A DNA stretch of 64,000 nucleotides from Ustilaginoidea virens. Its lineage: Eukaryota; Ascomycota; Sordariomycetes; Hypocreales; Clavicipitaceae. The stretch covers positions 2,108,001 through 2,172,000 of the forward strand of contig NC_057317.1 of NCBI RefSeq assembly GCF_000687475.1, read 5' to 3'. Each line of letters opens with the position of its first letter. Positions within the stretch are counted from its first letter, which is position 1. This document shows positions 46,087 through 59,052 of the stretch, one piece after another. The position numbers and the translations under genes are program-made. The notes under the pieces are model-generated. The model saw nothing but the letters and a program-made list of their open reading frames with translations. It did not search any database and was not told the origin of the DNA.

Positions 46087-47406
46087 TACCAAGAGGTATG
46101 TAGCGCACAAGCCTCTCCAGTTCAGGGGATTGGTCAGCTGTACATAAGGTCAACTACTACCAGGTAGGTACCTATCTCTATTTTGATTCGACAAGGTACA
46201 TACATAACGTACCAGACATGTCCTGAGCAGCCAGAGCAGCCAGTGGTCAGTGCCCACGGCAAGTCTTTAGCCCAGCAGCTTCTTCCGAAACTTGCAGGGG
46301 CACTCGAACCCTACATCATCTGCGCCTTGATATTCGAAAGGTGTACGTAAATTGACCTTGACAGTACTCCGTACTCTCTCCCCTATTGCAGGGTGCTGTG
46401 GATGATGCAGTGGATGGCATCGGGCCTCCTCGTAGGTCTTCCAAAACTATTGATCCGTGGCTGACTACAGAGTAGAGTAGGGAGTAGGGAGTAGGGTCAA
46501 GACTCTTCAGCATCCCCTGTTGGCCTCCAAGGTACGGACGTACTTTATTTTTTCCAACTTGCCGTGACCCGTCGTCTTCATCCGTTGCTGATGCGAAAAC
46601 GAACGCAGGGGTGGGATGGGCGGGAACGAAGCCGCCTGGTTACCGGTTTGATGTCAGCTTGCTTTCCCAAGTCTTGCCGAAATCATATCGGGACTCGGGC
46701 AAGCATGGACTCGACCACCCTGCTTCATACCCATCCATCATCGATATCGCCTGTGCGGGTGCAGTCTTGGCAACATGATGCCGTACGTGCTAGATGCGCT
46801 CGCAAGACAATCGGCACCTCACCCCGCGAACCCAAAACCCATGTTTACCGCGCGACTTTCAGCCTCGGAGGGGCTCCTATCCGCCTTCCCCACGCCCTGG
46901 CGATAATTTCTTTAGCCATCATTGCCGCATAATACGGTAAGCGGAACAAGGTTGAAAGTGTGGACGTAACTCTTGGGGCGCATCGTCAGATGTTGGGGGG
47001 GGGGGCAGCCGGCTCAGCTGCGAGCTGGCTTGCTCGAATCGGCAAGCTTCAAATCAACGTTGAATCAACTCGTCGTTCGCTCAGAGAGGCACCCCTGCTG
47101 GGCAGGTTCGGGCGCCTTTGTTTGAATTTCCTGCTTAGGTTCGGCTTTGAAGGGGCTGAACCGACGCGGTTGATGTTCAGCTACTCGTTCAACACAGCAT
47201 CATGACATAAGTTAGTGCTGATAGGGTGGGGGCTGCAGCTAACCTAGCATTGGTCCATGTCGAATGCGGAGAGCTTTGCTGGGCTGGGGTACCATTTTCC
47301 TCCGTGCTACTCTGTTCTGTACTGGCAGCGTGGCCATTTCATCGGCTGCGGCCACCAATCCTGATTTTTCATTCATTTATTCATTTACTTATTTAATTTT
47401 TTACTT

Positions 47407-47449
47407 GTGTGTGTGTGTGTGTGTGTGTGCGTGTGTGTGTGTGTGTGTT
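47407..47449. repeat. (GT)n microsatellite
   Basis: About 20 GT dinucleotides with one GC interruption. Confidence 0.9.
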
Positions 47450-48353
47450 CTTCGGTACCTATTTGCAAGACGCATGCTTGACGTTCAGCTCATTGACCGA
47501 CCAAACCCAAGGTCTCCTCCGGACTCGGTCGAGGTACCTGTCCGGGATGGCTTGTCGAGGCTGTACCCCCGCCGCTCCTTCCCCCTCCACTCTCCCCCCT
47601 CCCCCTCCCCCACCACTGTCGCATAACTCGAATCCGCTATCCCCTTTTCAGGTAGCCGCGCAGGGGATGGCATCGTCTATCGTCTGAACTCTCAATTCCG
47701 AACTGCTTGCTGCACTCCACTTCCAGTGCTCCATCAATTTCTGGCTTTGTTGACAAAGCATTCATTGAATGCGTACAGTATTACTCTCGAGGGGCTTTGT
47801 CCCATTTCCCCATATCGGAAAGCCTAGTATCGATGCGAAACGCGGTCTTGCCTATTTCATTCAAGCAAGCGATAAATCGCCGCCGCCACACCCAAACCTG
47901 CCATCATGGCAGCCATGTATGTACCAAATGTATGTTGCTTTGGCATCTGCACCCTCGGGCCGTCTTCGTCCTCTTCGCTCTTGCCTTTGCCGCCGCACGT
48001 TTCGTGATTGACAAGCCTCTGACGTGATCAGTTGCCCTGTCCCTTCATTCTTTTCATACATCTCGTTTAACCTCTGGTCCTAGTACGCCACCCAATCTGG
48101 AATCCCTTGGCAAACGTCTTCTGCATGACGAGGTCGGGGTTTGACCAAACTCGAGCCTTGAGCAGAGACTTCGGTAGCTTCATGCATGGCACTGGATTCC
48201 GGCCAGGTTGCCGGGCTACAGTCGACAATACAGGATGGTGACAGTCTGCGTATTCGGCTTTTGCATCGCAGCCGGTCTTATAATGCCGCTGTCCCCGTAG
48301 CGGCTCTCGACTCCCCCTCGCCGCCTTCTCAGCGCTGTCTCGACGGTTGGGCC

Positions 48354-50430
48354 ATGGGCGACAGAAACCGTGATGCCCCCAAACTGGCCAACCGGCGGCT
48401 ATCCAAGCAGAAACCAGCCCGTCTCGCCTCTCCTCTTGGCTCGCCATCTCATTTCTTCGAGACTGCAGTTTCCCCTTCTCCTGCAGCCACCAGTCGCAAC
48501 TCGCAGGCTTACCTTGCCGGATCCCAAGCTTCCCTTTTGCTCAAGCAGCCGCCACTGCAGCCGCTTCAGCTTGACTGTCAACCAAGAGAATCCGCAATAA
48601 ATCAACAAGGACCTGGTATACCGAAGCCTTGTAACCTTGCAAGACGTAGAAACGAGGGCCAGCTGCATCTGCAAATCTCATCTGCGCCGCATCCGTCTGG
48701 CTTATCAAAGGGCTTCCTTGACAAAGATGGGCCTGGTTCATCCAGCGCGGCATCTACGCCGCCAATTTCCACGCCTAGGTCAACAGCTTATTCAACGACA
48801 GTGCCGGGTTCTCCATGCTCGTTATCCTCGGCTAGAATTAGGTTCGTCCGTTGATCTTTGACAAGACCTTCTGTCACTGCTCGGCAAGATCTTGCATCTC
48901 GGCTAATATGGACTTGGCAGCTCGGACTGTTATGTGTCAAGAGGAGCCACACCTCTTGCCAAACTACATGCTGACCCGGTGTCGCCTTTGAATCCCAATT
49001 TCCTCACCGATTATGAGGCTGTGACTTCTTGCAGGCAGCCTTGCTCTGTCGACGAACAAGCTGCACCGCCGGCAAAGCAGGAGGTTTCCAAAGTCGCCTA
49101 TCCGCCGATGCGTCGACGTTCGCTCATTCAGACCCCTGGTGTTGCAACTCGTCCACCTTCCGTGGATCTTCCGCGTAGCCCGGTAAACCTAGACTACCCT
49201 ACCCCAACTGCCTCCGTGCTCTCCGAACCGGGCAGCAGGATGAGGGCTCCGCACAATGCAGAGCTGGGCATTTCGACGCAGGCGTCTTTGCCTCAAACCC
49301 TAGAGACCATACCTCAGGAACGGTCCGTCACCCCATGCGAGTCCGATTACCAGCAACTGGGAGGCATGAAATTCGGAACGCTGCGAATTACAAATGCTTC
49401 GCCGGCCGCCCCTACTTGGTATGCAAATGAATGCGATAAATCGACAATACCAGTGACCAGACGTCCAACAAACCTGACGGACGGCGATGTGCTCAGTCCA
49501 CATGGTAGGCCACGAGCTCTGCCCATTATCTCTTCTGGCACAATACCTGCACAGATAGCAAGGACCAAGCCAAACGAGCAAAAGATTCGGCCTCCCCCAT
49601 CACAGCTGGGCTATTCTTCTCGCGAGAAGTCTCTGCCAAAATTGGAGGAACCAAGTGCTGGACCCAAGAAAAAGAGGAAGTCGGGCTTCCTAGACCTCAA
49701 GGAGAAGCCATGTGATGGATTGCCCCAAGGCAAGGGTGCTGCGCCGCCTCACCTGTCTACAGCAGCAATGCCTTCGGGGAAAAAAGGTCCCGACGTTGTG
49801 CATCCCGTCAAAGAGGTCTTGTGCGTGAGAAACGACCCTAGCGCAAAGCCTCTACGGGAGGCGTCTCGGAATGTCAGCAGAGGTTCAGACGCTCTCCGGA
49901 AAGCCACATCGGAAACCGACAGTGGATTCCTGTCAGGCGGCTCATCCTTGAGCTCACGAAGGACCCTGTCAAACGCCGACAGCGCTTACTGCTCCAACAT
50001 CTCGGTTCAGTCCAACCTGAGGCCTTTGAACGAAACCACGACTTCCAGCCCCGGTAGCTTTGCTCGTGACTCGCCCAAGGCGACTTCCTCCAAGGGTGCT
50101 TTGTCCAGCGACCTTGCGAAGCAAGCAACAACAGCCCAGCAGCCACTTACTCGACCCTCCCTCATCTCCAAGTCCACAAGCAGTCTACGGCAGTTGTCCT
50201 TTCGAGCACGTCGACGACGGCCAACCATGTTCTGCGCCGAGCCAACCAACAAACTAGTCAAGTCCCCAACAAAGCTGTCGCACCACCACTCAGATTCTCC
50301 CTTATCAGGGACGAGCACAAACACCCCGAGTTCCGCTCCCAAGCACGCCAACGCCGACCCCAAGACGCAGAGATCTGCAAGGCCCCTTAGGCTTTTTGGT
50401 TTCGCCAAGAAAGTCGACTTGTCGAAGTGA
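48354..50430 (+). CDS. Ser/Pro-rich protein of unknown function
   Basis: Proposed model of two exons, 48354-48841 and 48921-50430, with 665 residues. Exon 1 begins MGDRNRDAPKLANRRLSKQK in a GCCATGG context; an in-frame ATG at 48186 would add 56 residues. Exon 2 is open for over 500 codons and ends LRLFGFAKKVDLSK. The protein is rich in Ser, Pro and Lys/Arg, has many S/T-P sites and no clear domain, so it is likely disordered and phosphorylated. The intron has a good branch point and acceptor (GGCTAATATGGACTTGGCAG) and donor GTTCGT at 48842. Over about 48,590-48,841 another frame reads LQDVETRASCICKSHLRRIR and also splices in phase (donor GTCCGT), so the exon 1 frame is doubtful there. No function is claimed. 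Confidence 0.6.
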
Positions 50431-51624
50431 TTTGCGGCGCATACCACCAACATCCAACCGGTCTCCCCCCACCCCCCCCCCGGACGTGCCGTGCCTCTGG
50501 ATATGGAAGCACGGCTCAAGCGACACGCTACGGCCATTCCAACGCCGTCGACGAAATTCTGCAGCAGTTTTGTACAGAGCACCGAAACACTCAAGACCAT
50601 TTTCAGTATCGAAAGCAGGTTTGGCCACGGCAAGCGCAGGTAACTTTGCACTCTGGTGCATTCGATGCGCCAAAGCTTCGAAAGCAACGGCCTCAATGTC
50701 GGGTGTTGCGTCGCGACAAGGGAGACTTGTATGGCAGTCGCATATCCCACGCTCTCTTGTGCCCGAGTAAACATGTTGCCGGAGGGTTTTTCGAGCTCGA
50801 GAGTTCCAACGTCAGCATCAGGCTCGCTGGAAAGCACATGCCTGCGCAGTGAGACTTCATCTACTGGACTCTCTCTCTCTCTCTTTCTCTCATATTTTTT
50901 TATTCTTTTATTCTTACACCTTGCTATGCTAATCGTCAAAGGCACAGCATTTCCGGTATCAAAACATCCTGGTCTAGAATCCGACTTTCTGCAAAGTAAA
51001 GCACAGCACCGTGCATCGGCGCGAATAACAATGAAACGCGGTGCATATTGCTGCATGGTTTCCTGCGGGAAGTTTGCCGTGTAGAATTCCATGTGTCCGC
51101 AGTAAAAGAGGCTGGATTATATGAACTTTTTTTCAAGCAGGGTTGCAGCATTAGTGGTCGACCGCCGCCCCAGGCATTAGTAATGGCACGGTGGAAATAG
51201 AGATAATCACGACGGGCTCGTCAATTTCTTCGTGGCGGTTTCATGGCGTCAAGCAATGTATGAACAGAGTCTCCAACGGTCACTCTCGGAACAGAGCTCC
51301 AGGTCCACAGGGTTGGAGGGCCATTTGCTGTAAATGTAGGCAGTAGAGAGAAAAACACTGCCCTTTACTTTGAATTTTTATTTTAAAAGAAGAAAAATGG
51401 GAAGAAAAGGGAAGAAAAGGGAAGAAAAGGGAAGAAAAGAAAAGAAAAGAAAAGAAAAGAGAGGAGGTGAACAGAAAAGAACAAAAAAGGACGAAGTAAA
51501 AGAAAAAAGTAAAAGTAAAAGAAAGAGTAGCAAAAAAGACAAAATAAAGAGTGAAAGTAGAAGCTCGTGATGGAAGCCACGGAATCTCAGATACAGTTCG
51601 AGATGAAACCCCCCCCCCCGGTGT
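50431..51624. other. convergent 3' flanks
   Basis: About 1.2 kb between the Ser-rich gene and the beta-galactosidase. Has a CT microsatellite (50,871-50,890), a GGGAAGAAAA tandem repeat at 51395-51461 and C10 just downstream of the galactosidase stop. An ATG at 50503 opens 45 codons with protein-like composition up to a GTAACT donor, but I cannot extend it to a gene. Confidence 0.5.
51395..51461. repeat. (GGGAAGAAAA)4 then (GAAAA)n purine repeat
   Basis: Four 10 bp units degrade into about five GAAAA units; 3' flank of the beta-galactosidase gene. Confidence 0.85.
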
Positions 51625-54600
51625 CTAGTAAGCCCCAGAACGCTTGGAATACAGCGGCCCAGTGACCAACACAACTTTATTGCGCGAGGACTGCACAGCA
51701 GTGCCGGCTTTGAGCGTGAATCCCGGCAGCCTGGCGCCCGTGCCACCCAACGACCAGACAGCTAGCCCTACCCAGTTGTCGCCGTTGTAATTCAACACGC
51801 CTTCCGGTACAGGAAATTCCGTCTGCGGACCGATATTGCTGGCATATTTGCCGAACTGGTACCCGTTGACGTAGAGTTGCGCCCGATACTCTCCATTGTG
51901 GGTGGCGTTGCTGAACACAAACGACAAGGGAATGTCGTACTGCTCAGCTGGCAGGCCGAGGGTCAACTTGGCGGTGTAGTAGGTCACGCCGGCGTAGTCG
52001 ACGCCGTCATGGGGGGAATTTTCGGAGAAGACGGAGTCCACGGGCGGTGAGGGGAAGTGGTAGCCCTGGCGTTCAAAGAAGAAGCCACCTTCGTTGAGGG
52101 GACCGCGATACTTGTCCACGTAGTTTTCGCCACCGAGGTTGCCCGTAATTTTCCAGCTAGTCACGTCGGTGACGGATCCGTTGGCAGAGGATATGGCGTA
52201 GTCAAAGATGCCGCGCGGCACTTTCATGTCCTCGTAGCCTGGGTTGAAGTTTTCATTAAAGCCCATCGAGTCCACCACCACGGTGAGGGCGTATGTTTTG
52301 CCCGTACTTAGTTTGGGTAGACTATACGTCGAGTTGGTGTTTTCCGTGTCAGAATTGCCCTCGAAGGAGCCGACAAAGCGGTCGTTGAGCCAGACAGAGG
52401 AGGCATATCCCAGGCCGCCAGAGGTCCACACTCTGAAGGAATTTTCCTTGCCAGAGGCGGTGAAATGGGCTCTGAAGAGGAGAGCTCCCGTGTAGAAGCC
52501 ATAGTCCGAGCCGTAGAGCGACACAGGAGATGCGTCGGCGAAAAGGGTTGAGTTGCCAAGTTCGTGGTGCGCTCCAGGCTTATTGGCCTTCCGTGGCGAG
52601 GCGGTTAACCATCCAGAGTCGTCGTACCCGGCTTGAATCTCGGGGAGGGAGTCGACGGCGTACCACGTCAGTTTGGAGAGGTCAGGGACCTGGAGTGTGG
52701 GGACAGTGATGTCTGGTTGGCAGAGCAAGGTGCCGGATGATGTGATTGTGAAGTCGACAAATTTTCCGTTGATGGAGAGTTTCTTGACATTGGGGGGGAA
52801 ACCAACTACCTCAATCGATGTTGACGTGCGGTTGAAGTCGGCGCGGAGAGACAGCGTGTTTCTGGATATAGAGGCCGATCGGATCAGATAGCCGCCCGCG
52901 ATAATGACGGCTTCGGGATTCATCAGGGATGTTCCGTACTGAGAGGAATCGGAACCAGGGAGAACGGGAACCCAGTAGTTGTATGCAGTGTTGCGGTCTG
53001 CCAAGCATGTGCCGTAGTAATTAGTCAAAGGGTTCCTTTAAAAAGACGCAGTTGGACCTTTTGGTGGGACAGAGCAGGAAAAAAAGGAGAGAGAGGAGAG
53101 AGAGAGAGACGATACCGAGCAAATAGATGGCCAGATCGCCCACCTGGATAAACTGTCTCTTTGGACCAGGCTTCCACTGCACAATTGTCGACGAGCTTTC
53201 CTCATGAAGCAAGATGCTGCTACCGTCGATGCGCATGACTTTGGCCTCCTGCTGAGAAGGAGTATCCACTGCAAACTCGTGCAATTCATTTAGTCCTGCG
53301 TACAGGATGAGGACCGTCCTTGAAGCATACTTCTTCCAGGTAAACACCTCGGCTGTCGTGTAAAGCAGTTTATAGTCTCCCACAGGATAGTCGGTCAGAT
53401 GTATTTTGGAGTCACGGCCATAGAGGGAGAGTGTGCCACCTCGCTGGGGGATGGTCAGCATGCCATTGGGAGACACTGGTAGCTTGAGCGTGTAGGAGAC
53501 GCTGCCTGTAGCGGTGTAGTCTGACTGACGAGCGATGAAGTAGTTGCCTCCGGTATTGTTGGCGCCAATGAGAGGCGTGATTGTAATGCCAGCATTGTTG
53601 GAGTATAGGCTTGTGGAGGCGTCACCGACAGAGGCGGTAATGTATCCAGGGGAGACTTTGAGGAACTGTCCTTGAAGCTTGACTTCAGAGTACTTCTCGC
53701 GGTCAATGACCCGGTTCTCCCGGATACACTGTTGGCATTTTCAGTCAGAAAGGCTGTCGTCCACTGGGACGGTGAGGTCTCATTATACGCACTGCACCGT
53801 AGTCGTAAGAAGTGTAGCCACCAGGATGACCAAGATTACCCCAGTTTGTGCCGCCAAAAATCTGCGGCCAGTCAGCTCAGAGTTGGTGAGGCGCAAGACA
53901 GAAGGGCCGTGGATTGAAGGTACAAGGGGTTGCGAAAGATAAGTAAAAGGTAGAAGAGGGTGACGCATGGCAAGACGAACCATGTATAGGCTGAAAATGG
54001 TCACACCGGCAGCAAGGTTGTTCTTGTAGAATACTCGGGAGAATTCATGGTTTACCAGCGCAGCGCATTGTTCGAAACCCCATCCGCCCCAGGGATCAAA
54101 TGCACCGCCTTGAAACTGAGCTTTCCGGTCAGAAAAGTCGGATAATACAAGCTTTATGCTGATGGAGCGAGCCCCTTTGCTTCAACTCACCTCCACAATG
54201 GAATATGGGGTAGACGGACTCTGCTGGACGTGACGCTTATGAAAAGTCGTCGGTAGCCCATTGGCTGGCCACACTGTAGGTTTGCCCTTGGATGTCACAG
54301 GTTATCAGGGTGGCTGCATGTTGACTTGACGTGCTGATGCGGGTAGTATCAGACTTACACAGTCAAATCCAAGGGGGTAGCTATCATGTCCCTAGGGTTT
54401 CCGGTTAGTCAAGGACCCTTGAGCTCATTCCCACTTGGCGAGAGGCTTGTTTTGTCATCATATAACCGTACATAAATGTCCATTGACCCAACTCCCTTGC
54501 CAGGTGCGTAGTTGCCACTAGGCCCAACATCATTGTTGATCATGGGGACCGAGATGCCCGCACTTCTGGCCTGGTTGATAACATATTGCATATACTGCCC

Positions 54601-55365
54601 GTTGGGAAAGGGTATGTTGTGGCCGGACGAATACTCATTTTCGGGCTGAAAAAGAACGACTGGGCCGCCATATGTGATCTGATGCTTGGCAATGATGCTG
54701 CATATATGTGCCATGTAACTTGATTTTGTTGGAAAGACCTTGTCAGCGCGTGTCAAATTCCGGCTGCATTCATTTTCTTCTTTCTCTCTGCTTGGATTTT
54801 CCCTTCCCTACGTGCAATTGCTAATATCTACATTTTCCAGACAGTATACTTACTTTTCGGTGGCGTTCAAGTAATCTGGCGCCTCAGATCTGAGATATCC
54901 ATTCAATTTCTGCAAGTATCCGGGGAACCCTCCCCCGCTAACCTCGGCATTGATATAAGGACCAGGGCGAGCCAGTAAATAAATGCCAGCCTTTTTCGCG
55001 GCGTCAAAGAAGGGATCGAGGTCAAAGATGCCCTCGGCTCTGAAGTCGCCCTGCTTCCCTTCTAGCAGGGCCCAGTCGACATAGAAGGAGACCAGGTTGA
55101 AGCCCAAGGCTTTGATCTTCTCAAAAACGTCGAGATAGAGCGAAGGAACAGGAAGACGAAATGGATGAACCTCGCCAGAAAACATCATGGCTCGCTCGCC
55201 ATGGATGAACAGGGAGTGCTCGTCCCAAGAGACCAAGTCTTGGATGGAGGAAGCTCGTCGATCTTGCTCATGGAAAATCTGGTATGGACGACCGCCGAAA
55301 CCTGCAAGAGTGAGAGCTCGAGACAGTGTGAGCCACACTGCGCCGCCGAGAATAGAAAACCTCAT
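51625..55365 (-). CDS. GH35 beta-galactosidase, secreted
   Basis: Hydrolyses terminal beta-galactosyl residues of plant cell-wall or other glycans outside the cell. Eight exons on the minus strand: 55365-54854, 54718-54472, 54391-54359, 54286-54191, 54115-53981, 53861-53793, 53728-53116 and 52997-51625, giving 1025 residues, the normal fungal length. An N-terminal hydrophobic signal ([20 protein letters not shown]) is followed by the TIM barrel. Acid/base Glu199 lies in LFQPENEYS and nucleophile Glu296 in [15 protein letters not shown], with exon 4 ending exactly at that codon. Further motifs are [31 protein letters not shown] and [11 protein letters not shown]. The beta-sandwich C-terminal half ends [14 protein letters not shown]. 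Donors vary (GTAAGT, GTACGG, GTTCGT, GTGCGT, GTATCG). Two more upstream in-frame codons exist (55446), but the signal peptide favours 55365. Confidence 0.94.
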
Positions 55366-58300
55366 GTCGGATGCTCTCCCTGTACTTCTCGGGCGGCGGC
55401 CAAGAGGACAAAAAGCCTGAAGAGACAAGCTCGATAAGAAAGACAAGGCATTGTGCTTCCTTTATACGCTCCGCCGTCCCAGTACAGCGCCGGCAACACT
55501 CAAGATGGCAGAGTACCACTCGGGATGAGGAGCCCTTGCAGCACGATCACAGATGGCGGGCGTTTCTCATCAGGCCGCCGGCCAACCCCGCAGACATGAT
55601 GCAGCATTGCATGCAGTTACGGAGGGGTTAAAGCATCCCTTTGCGTTCTGCGTTGAGAGAGAAGTGCGACAAGCATGTCCGCGCCCGGCATCTGGCCTAG
55701 AGGAGGTGGGCGACCGGTCGAGACTTCGCCGTGGTCAAGGTCGACGAGCACGGCATCTTGCGGGCAGATTCTCCATTGCAATTGAGATAGAGGCTTGTTT
55801 GAATGCGGAACATGGACGCGGGAGGTCAGTGATGTTCCTCATGGAGAAGTCTGGTTTCCTGGCTTCTGTATGGAATGATGAGAACTGGGTTACTGGGTGG
55901 GTTAGGTGGTAGCGAGGTTGGGGCTAATGCCAATGCCTGGCATCATGGGGTCAGTTCAATATGTCAATACCTGCCACGCCTTGAGTCGGAACTCAGAACT
56001 CAGGGCCCAGGAGCATGGCCAATACTTGACCGCGACTGCCACCTGCCTGCCACCTGCCACCTGCCACCTGCCACCTGCCACCTGCCACCTGCCTCGGGAG
56101 TCGGGACGCACCTGCGCCCTCTTATTTTCCCTCGCCTTTTTCTCTTCTTCTTCGCCTCTTCTTCCTTGCTCCTTTTCCTTTTTGGTGTCAATGGCTCGCG
56201 GGGGTGTCCTTCAATGAGCAACTGATGCCGTTTATATTCCGTACTCCGTACACATCATTGACTCCCGGACCTAAATACGGCCGCTTGTGTTTCCTATTTA
56301 TGACGGCACATTTACTGTGAGACAGAAGAGGGGGCCTCCGCAAGGCTTGTTTCACCTCCCGTTGCATTTTGATCCAACTAGTCCGTAGGGTCATGTGGAT
56401 GGAATGGATCGACCACGGGACGCGATACCTGTGCGAGGGTGGGCATCTTTGTCATTGCCAGGGTTAAAGAATTTAGGAGAGCTACGCAACCTACGCATCG
56501 CATCGTCTCATCGTCTCTTTTGGGGGTAGCTACCTCCTGGTAGATACCCAAGGTCAGGAGGTAGATACGTGTGTTGCTATGATTAAGGGCAATTATAGCT
56601 CTTGGTATCATGGACCGTATATGTACTACCATACCACTTGCTTCTCAACCATCCTCAATTTTCAGGTTAGGCTCGAGTAATACCGCAAGAGCTCGGCTGG
56701 CTCAAGAACGGCGCAATCTACGCATGCTTTACAGTCGCCCAGGGAGGCCCAGCTCAGCAGAAGGACTGGAGTCGCAGTCAAAGCACATCATCTTGCGCAT
56801 GAGCCTACGAATGCCGTACTTGATAAGGTCCTCGGCAAATCAAAGCCTATTAAACATGTGGATTGGGGCCATCGGGTCTAAGAGGTCCCCGACACCCTTG
56901 CTGCAGTCAGTCAGTCCCTGAAGATTCACTGAAAGGTTGTTTCGGCGAGTAACCGGCAAGGAAGGTGACAGCATACGGGCAAATGGCCGATGCCTTCAAC
57001 ATCTGTTCGTCCCGCCCATGCCAACCCTGATCTGCCTCCCAAGTGGTTCATCCGTCTGCAAAGCTACCATCAGACGTATTTTCCTAGCCAGTCACTTGAA
57101 GGCGAAGGTGCGCCAAGGGTTTGTAGGTCAGTACATTTAGAACAGTCCTGTATTCAACCATACAGCAATGTGCGCTGATTCGCGTATTAGCTGCTCGGTA
57201 GCCTTGTCCTTCGGCCAGATACTTGAGCTTTCCTCATTCAAAGCAGGATTTCGTATATAGACCTCCGTACGCATCCGTTGCATCGTTCTACAGAGTGCTT
57301 GTTGTGAGAGGTTGGTTGATATGGATGGGGTAGGATCCGCGGACTCGGTCGTGAAGCGGACATGTCATGCCAGAGTGTTCCTGTTGCAGCCTGTGAATGC
57401 GAGATGGAAAGAATCCCGGCTGCTCACGGAAACAGAAATTCAACACGTGCATTTGCCATGGAGCTTAGCTCTTGTCGCTGACATATGAGTTGACCTTGCG
57501 TACAAGGCCGGCCGATAATAACACGAAGATTTGTGGGGGGGGGAACAAAAAAAGAAAAGAAGAATCGAGAGAAAGAAGAAAATTGGAGTGGCAACAAGAA
57601 TCGCTCGGGGCGAAATCCTCTTGGTTGAGTCTGGTAGGTCTGTTGGATCGTTGACGCACGATCGGTGCCAGCCCGTCCTTGTCAGGCAGGTGCGTTGGCG
57701 TTTCTCAAGGCGTCTGGTTGGTTGGGGTGGGTTGGATCTGGAGCCTCCCTGGGAGTCTCTGCCCCAGCCTCTACTCCGTACTCCGTACATGGCAAGGGGT
57801 CCCAATGCTTGGCCACGGGCGAGTGAACAACAATGCCGAGGGCTGCCATTTCCGTCCCGTCCCGTCCTGTCCCCGTCCCCTTCGCTTTCCCTTTCCATTT
57901 CCCTTTCCCTTTGCCCAGGGTTTGGCGCTCGAGTTTGCAGCTATTCTTGTTGATTCATCGGGACGGTTGTCGTTATACTCCGTAGTGGTTGCACTGTTCA
58001 AAGTTCAGGTTTGTTTGTTCCTGGAAAGTGGACCCCTGGCTTTCGGAGGACATTAGGGGTGGAGACACGACGGGTGATTCCCAGCCTCGTGCCAGCTTCC
58101 TTGGGAGGCCTCAGGCAGGCAACCAAGTCCATCGCACCGAGTCGCAGTGTCCTGTAAGGGTAACGTTGTGAATAAGCCGGGCGCGGACCAGACTGACCCA
58201 TGACCACCAGTTGAAAGGAGTCTCATAGATCTGTCCCACTAATTAAACGTTCCCTTAGGTAGGTAAGGTACCTAAGGTAGTTGTATACCTTAGGTACCTA

Positions 58301-59052
58301 TGTACCGTACTCCGTAGTCCTCCCAGCCTTGTCAGATGCAAACTGGGGGGCTGCAATGCTGCCACCGATGCGTCAGCGGAATACGAGGTCCCCGTCTAGT
58401 CTGGTCGGGTCTGGTCTTGTTCTCTCTGGCCCGTCCCGTCCTGGGCCACTCGCCCCAAAGGAGGGTCTGGCTTGCAAGGAAGGAAGCTACCAGACCAGCT
58501 CCATAAATATATGCAATTCATATGAAACAATTCCCGCAGTTCTTCCGCTATTTCCCGTGACTTACCTCCCACGTCTCTCTTCTAATTCTTTTCGTCCTCG
58601 TTGATCTTCATTCCGTTCACACCAGTCTGGTCCGTCTTGTTCAAGTCCTTTTCTACGCCGACTTTCGCTCAGTTTCTCCGTTTGTTCTCGATATTCGTAC
58701 GACTTTCATCTCATTCTCTTTGCCCGCCGAAAACTTTTTTCTTCACGACGTAGTGTCGAACCGCTTCCCCCTTTCGTTTCAGATCCACTCTTCCGTTCAC
58801 TGCACACATACGCAAGCAGTCTCCATCAGGCGGGAAGCGTTGCATTGCCTTTTTTTGCAATATAGAACCGAGAAAGTTGCATTTTCGGGCCAGGGACGAC
58901 TTGTTTCGTCGTCTCTACGTCAGTGTGTTTTGAGGGGACGGTAACGGGTTTGCAGCCTTTTTGTCGTCGTTCTTGTTTCCCCAACATTTTTTTAGTCTGG
59001 CACCAAACACCAACCGTCTTGCGGGCCATTTCTCTCCGAAACGTCGGTCAGA
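55366..59052. other. 3.7 kb divergent intergenic region
   Basis: Between GH35 (-) and the Mid2-like gene (+). No supported gene. Contains a (GCCACCT)n repeat at 56038-56092, ACTCCGTAC pairs at about 56,238, 57,772 and 58,307, a GGTAAGGTACCTAAGGTAG cluster at 58,255-58,300, and a G10 run at 57,535. A 62-codon ORF at 56990-57178 (reading PPKWFIRLQSYHQTYFPS) is protein-like but isolated. The 500 bp before 59053 are CT-rich, typical of a fungal promoter and 5' UTR. Confidence 0.5.
56038..56092. repeat. (GCCACCT)n heptamer tandem repeat
   Basis: About seven copies of a 7 bp unit, the first one interrupted. Confidence 0.85.

Larger units (their letters stand above)
44265..48353. other. 4.1 kb divergent intergenic region
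   Basis: Between hexokinase (-) and the Ser-rich gene (+). No supported gene. Contains a T19 tract near 44,761, ACTCCGTAC motifs (about 45,274 and 46,368), a perfect GGTACCTACC-TGTA-GGTAGGTACC hairpin at 46063-46086, AGTAGGGAGTAGGG repeats near 46,475, a (GT)n tract at 47407-47449, and a G10 run near 46,997. A 67-codon ORF at 45719-45922 has a protein-like composition but no other support. Confidence 0.5.

Noticed and set aside
46255..46345. Possible minus-strand tRNA (GGTTCGAGT box)
   Set aside because: The arms around the box do not pair and no cloverleaf can be built. I found no tRNA elsewhere in the window.
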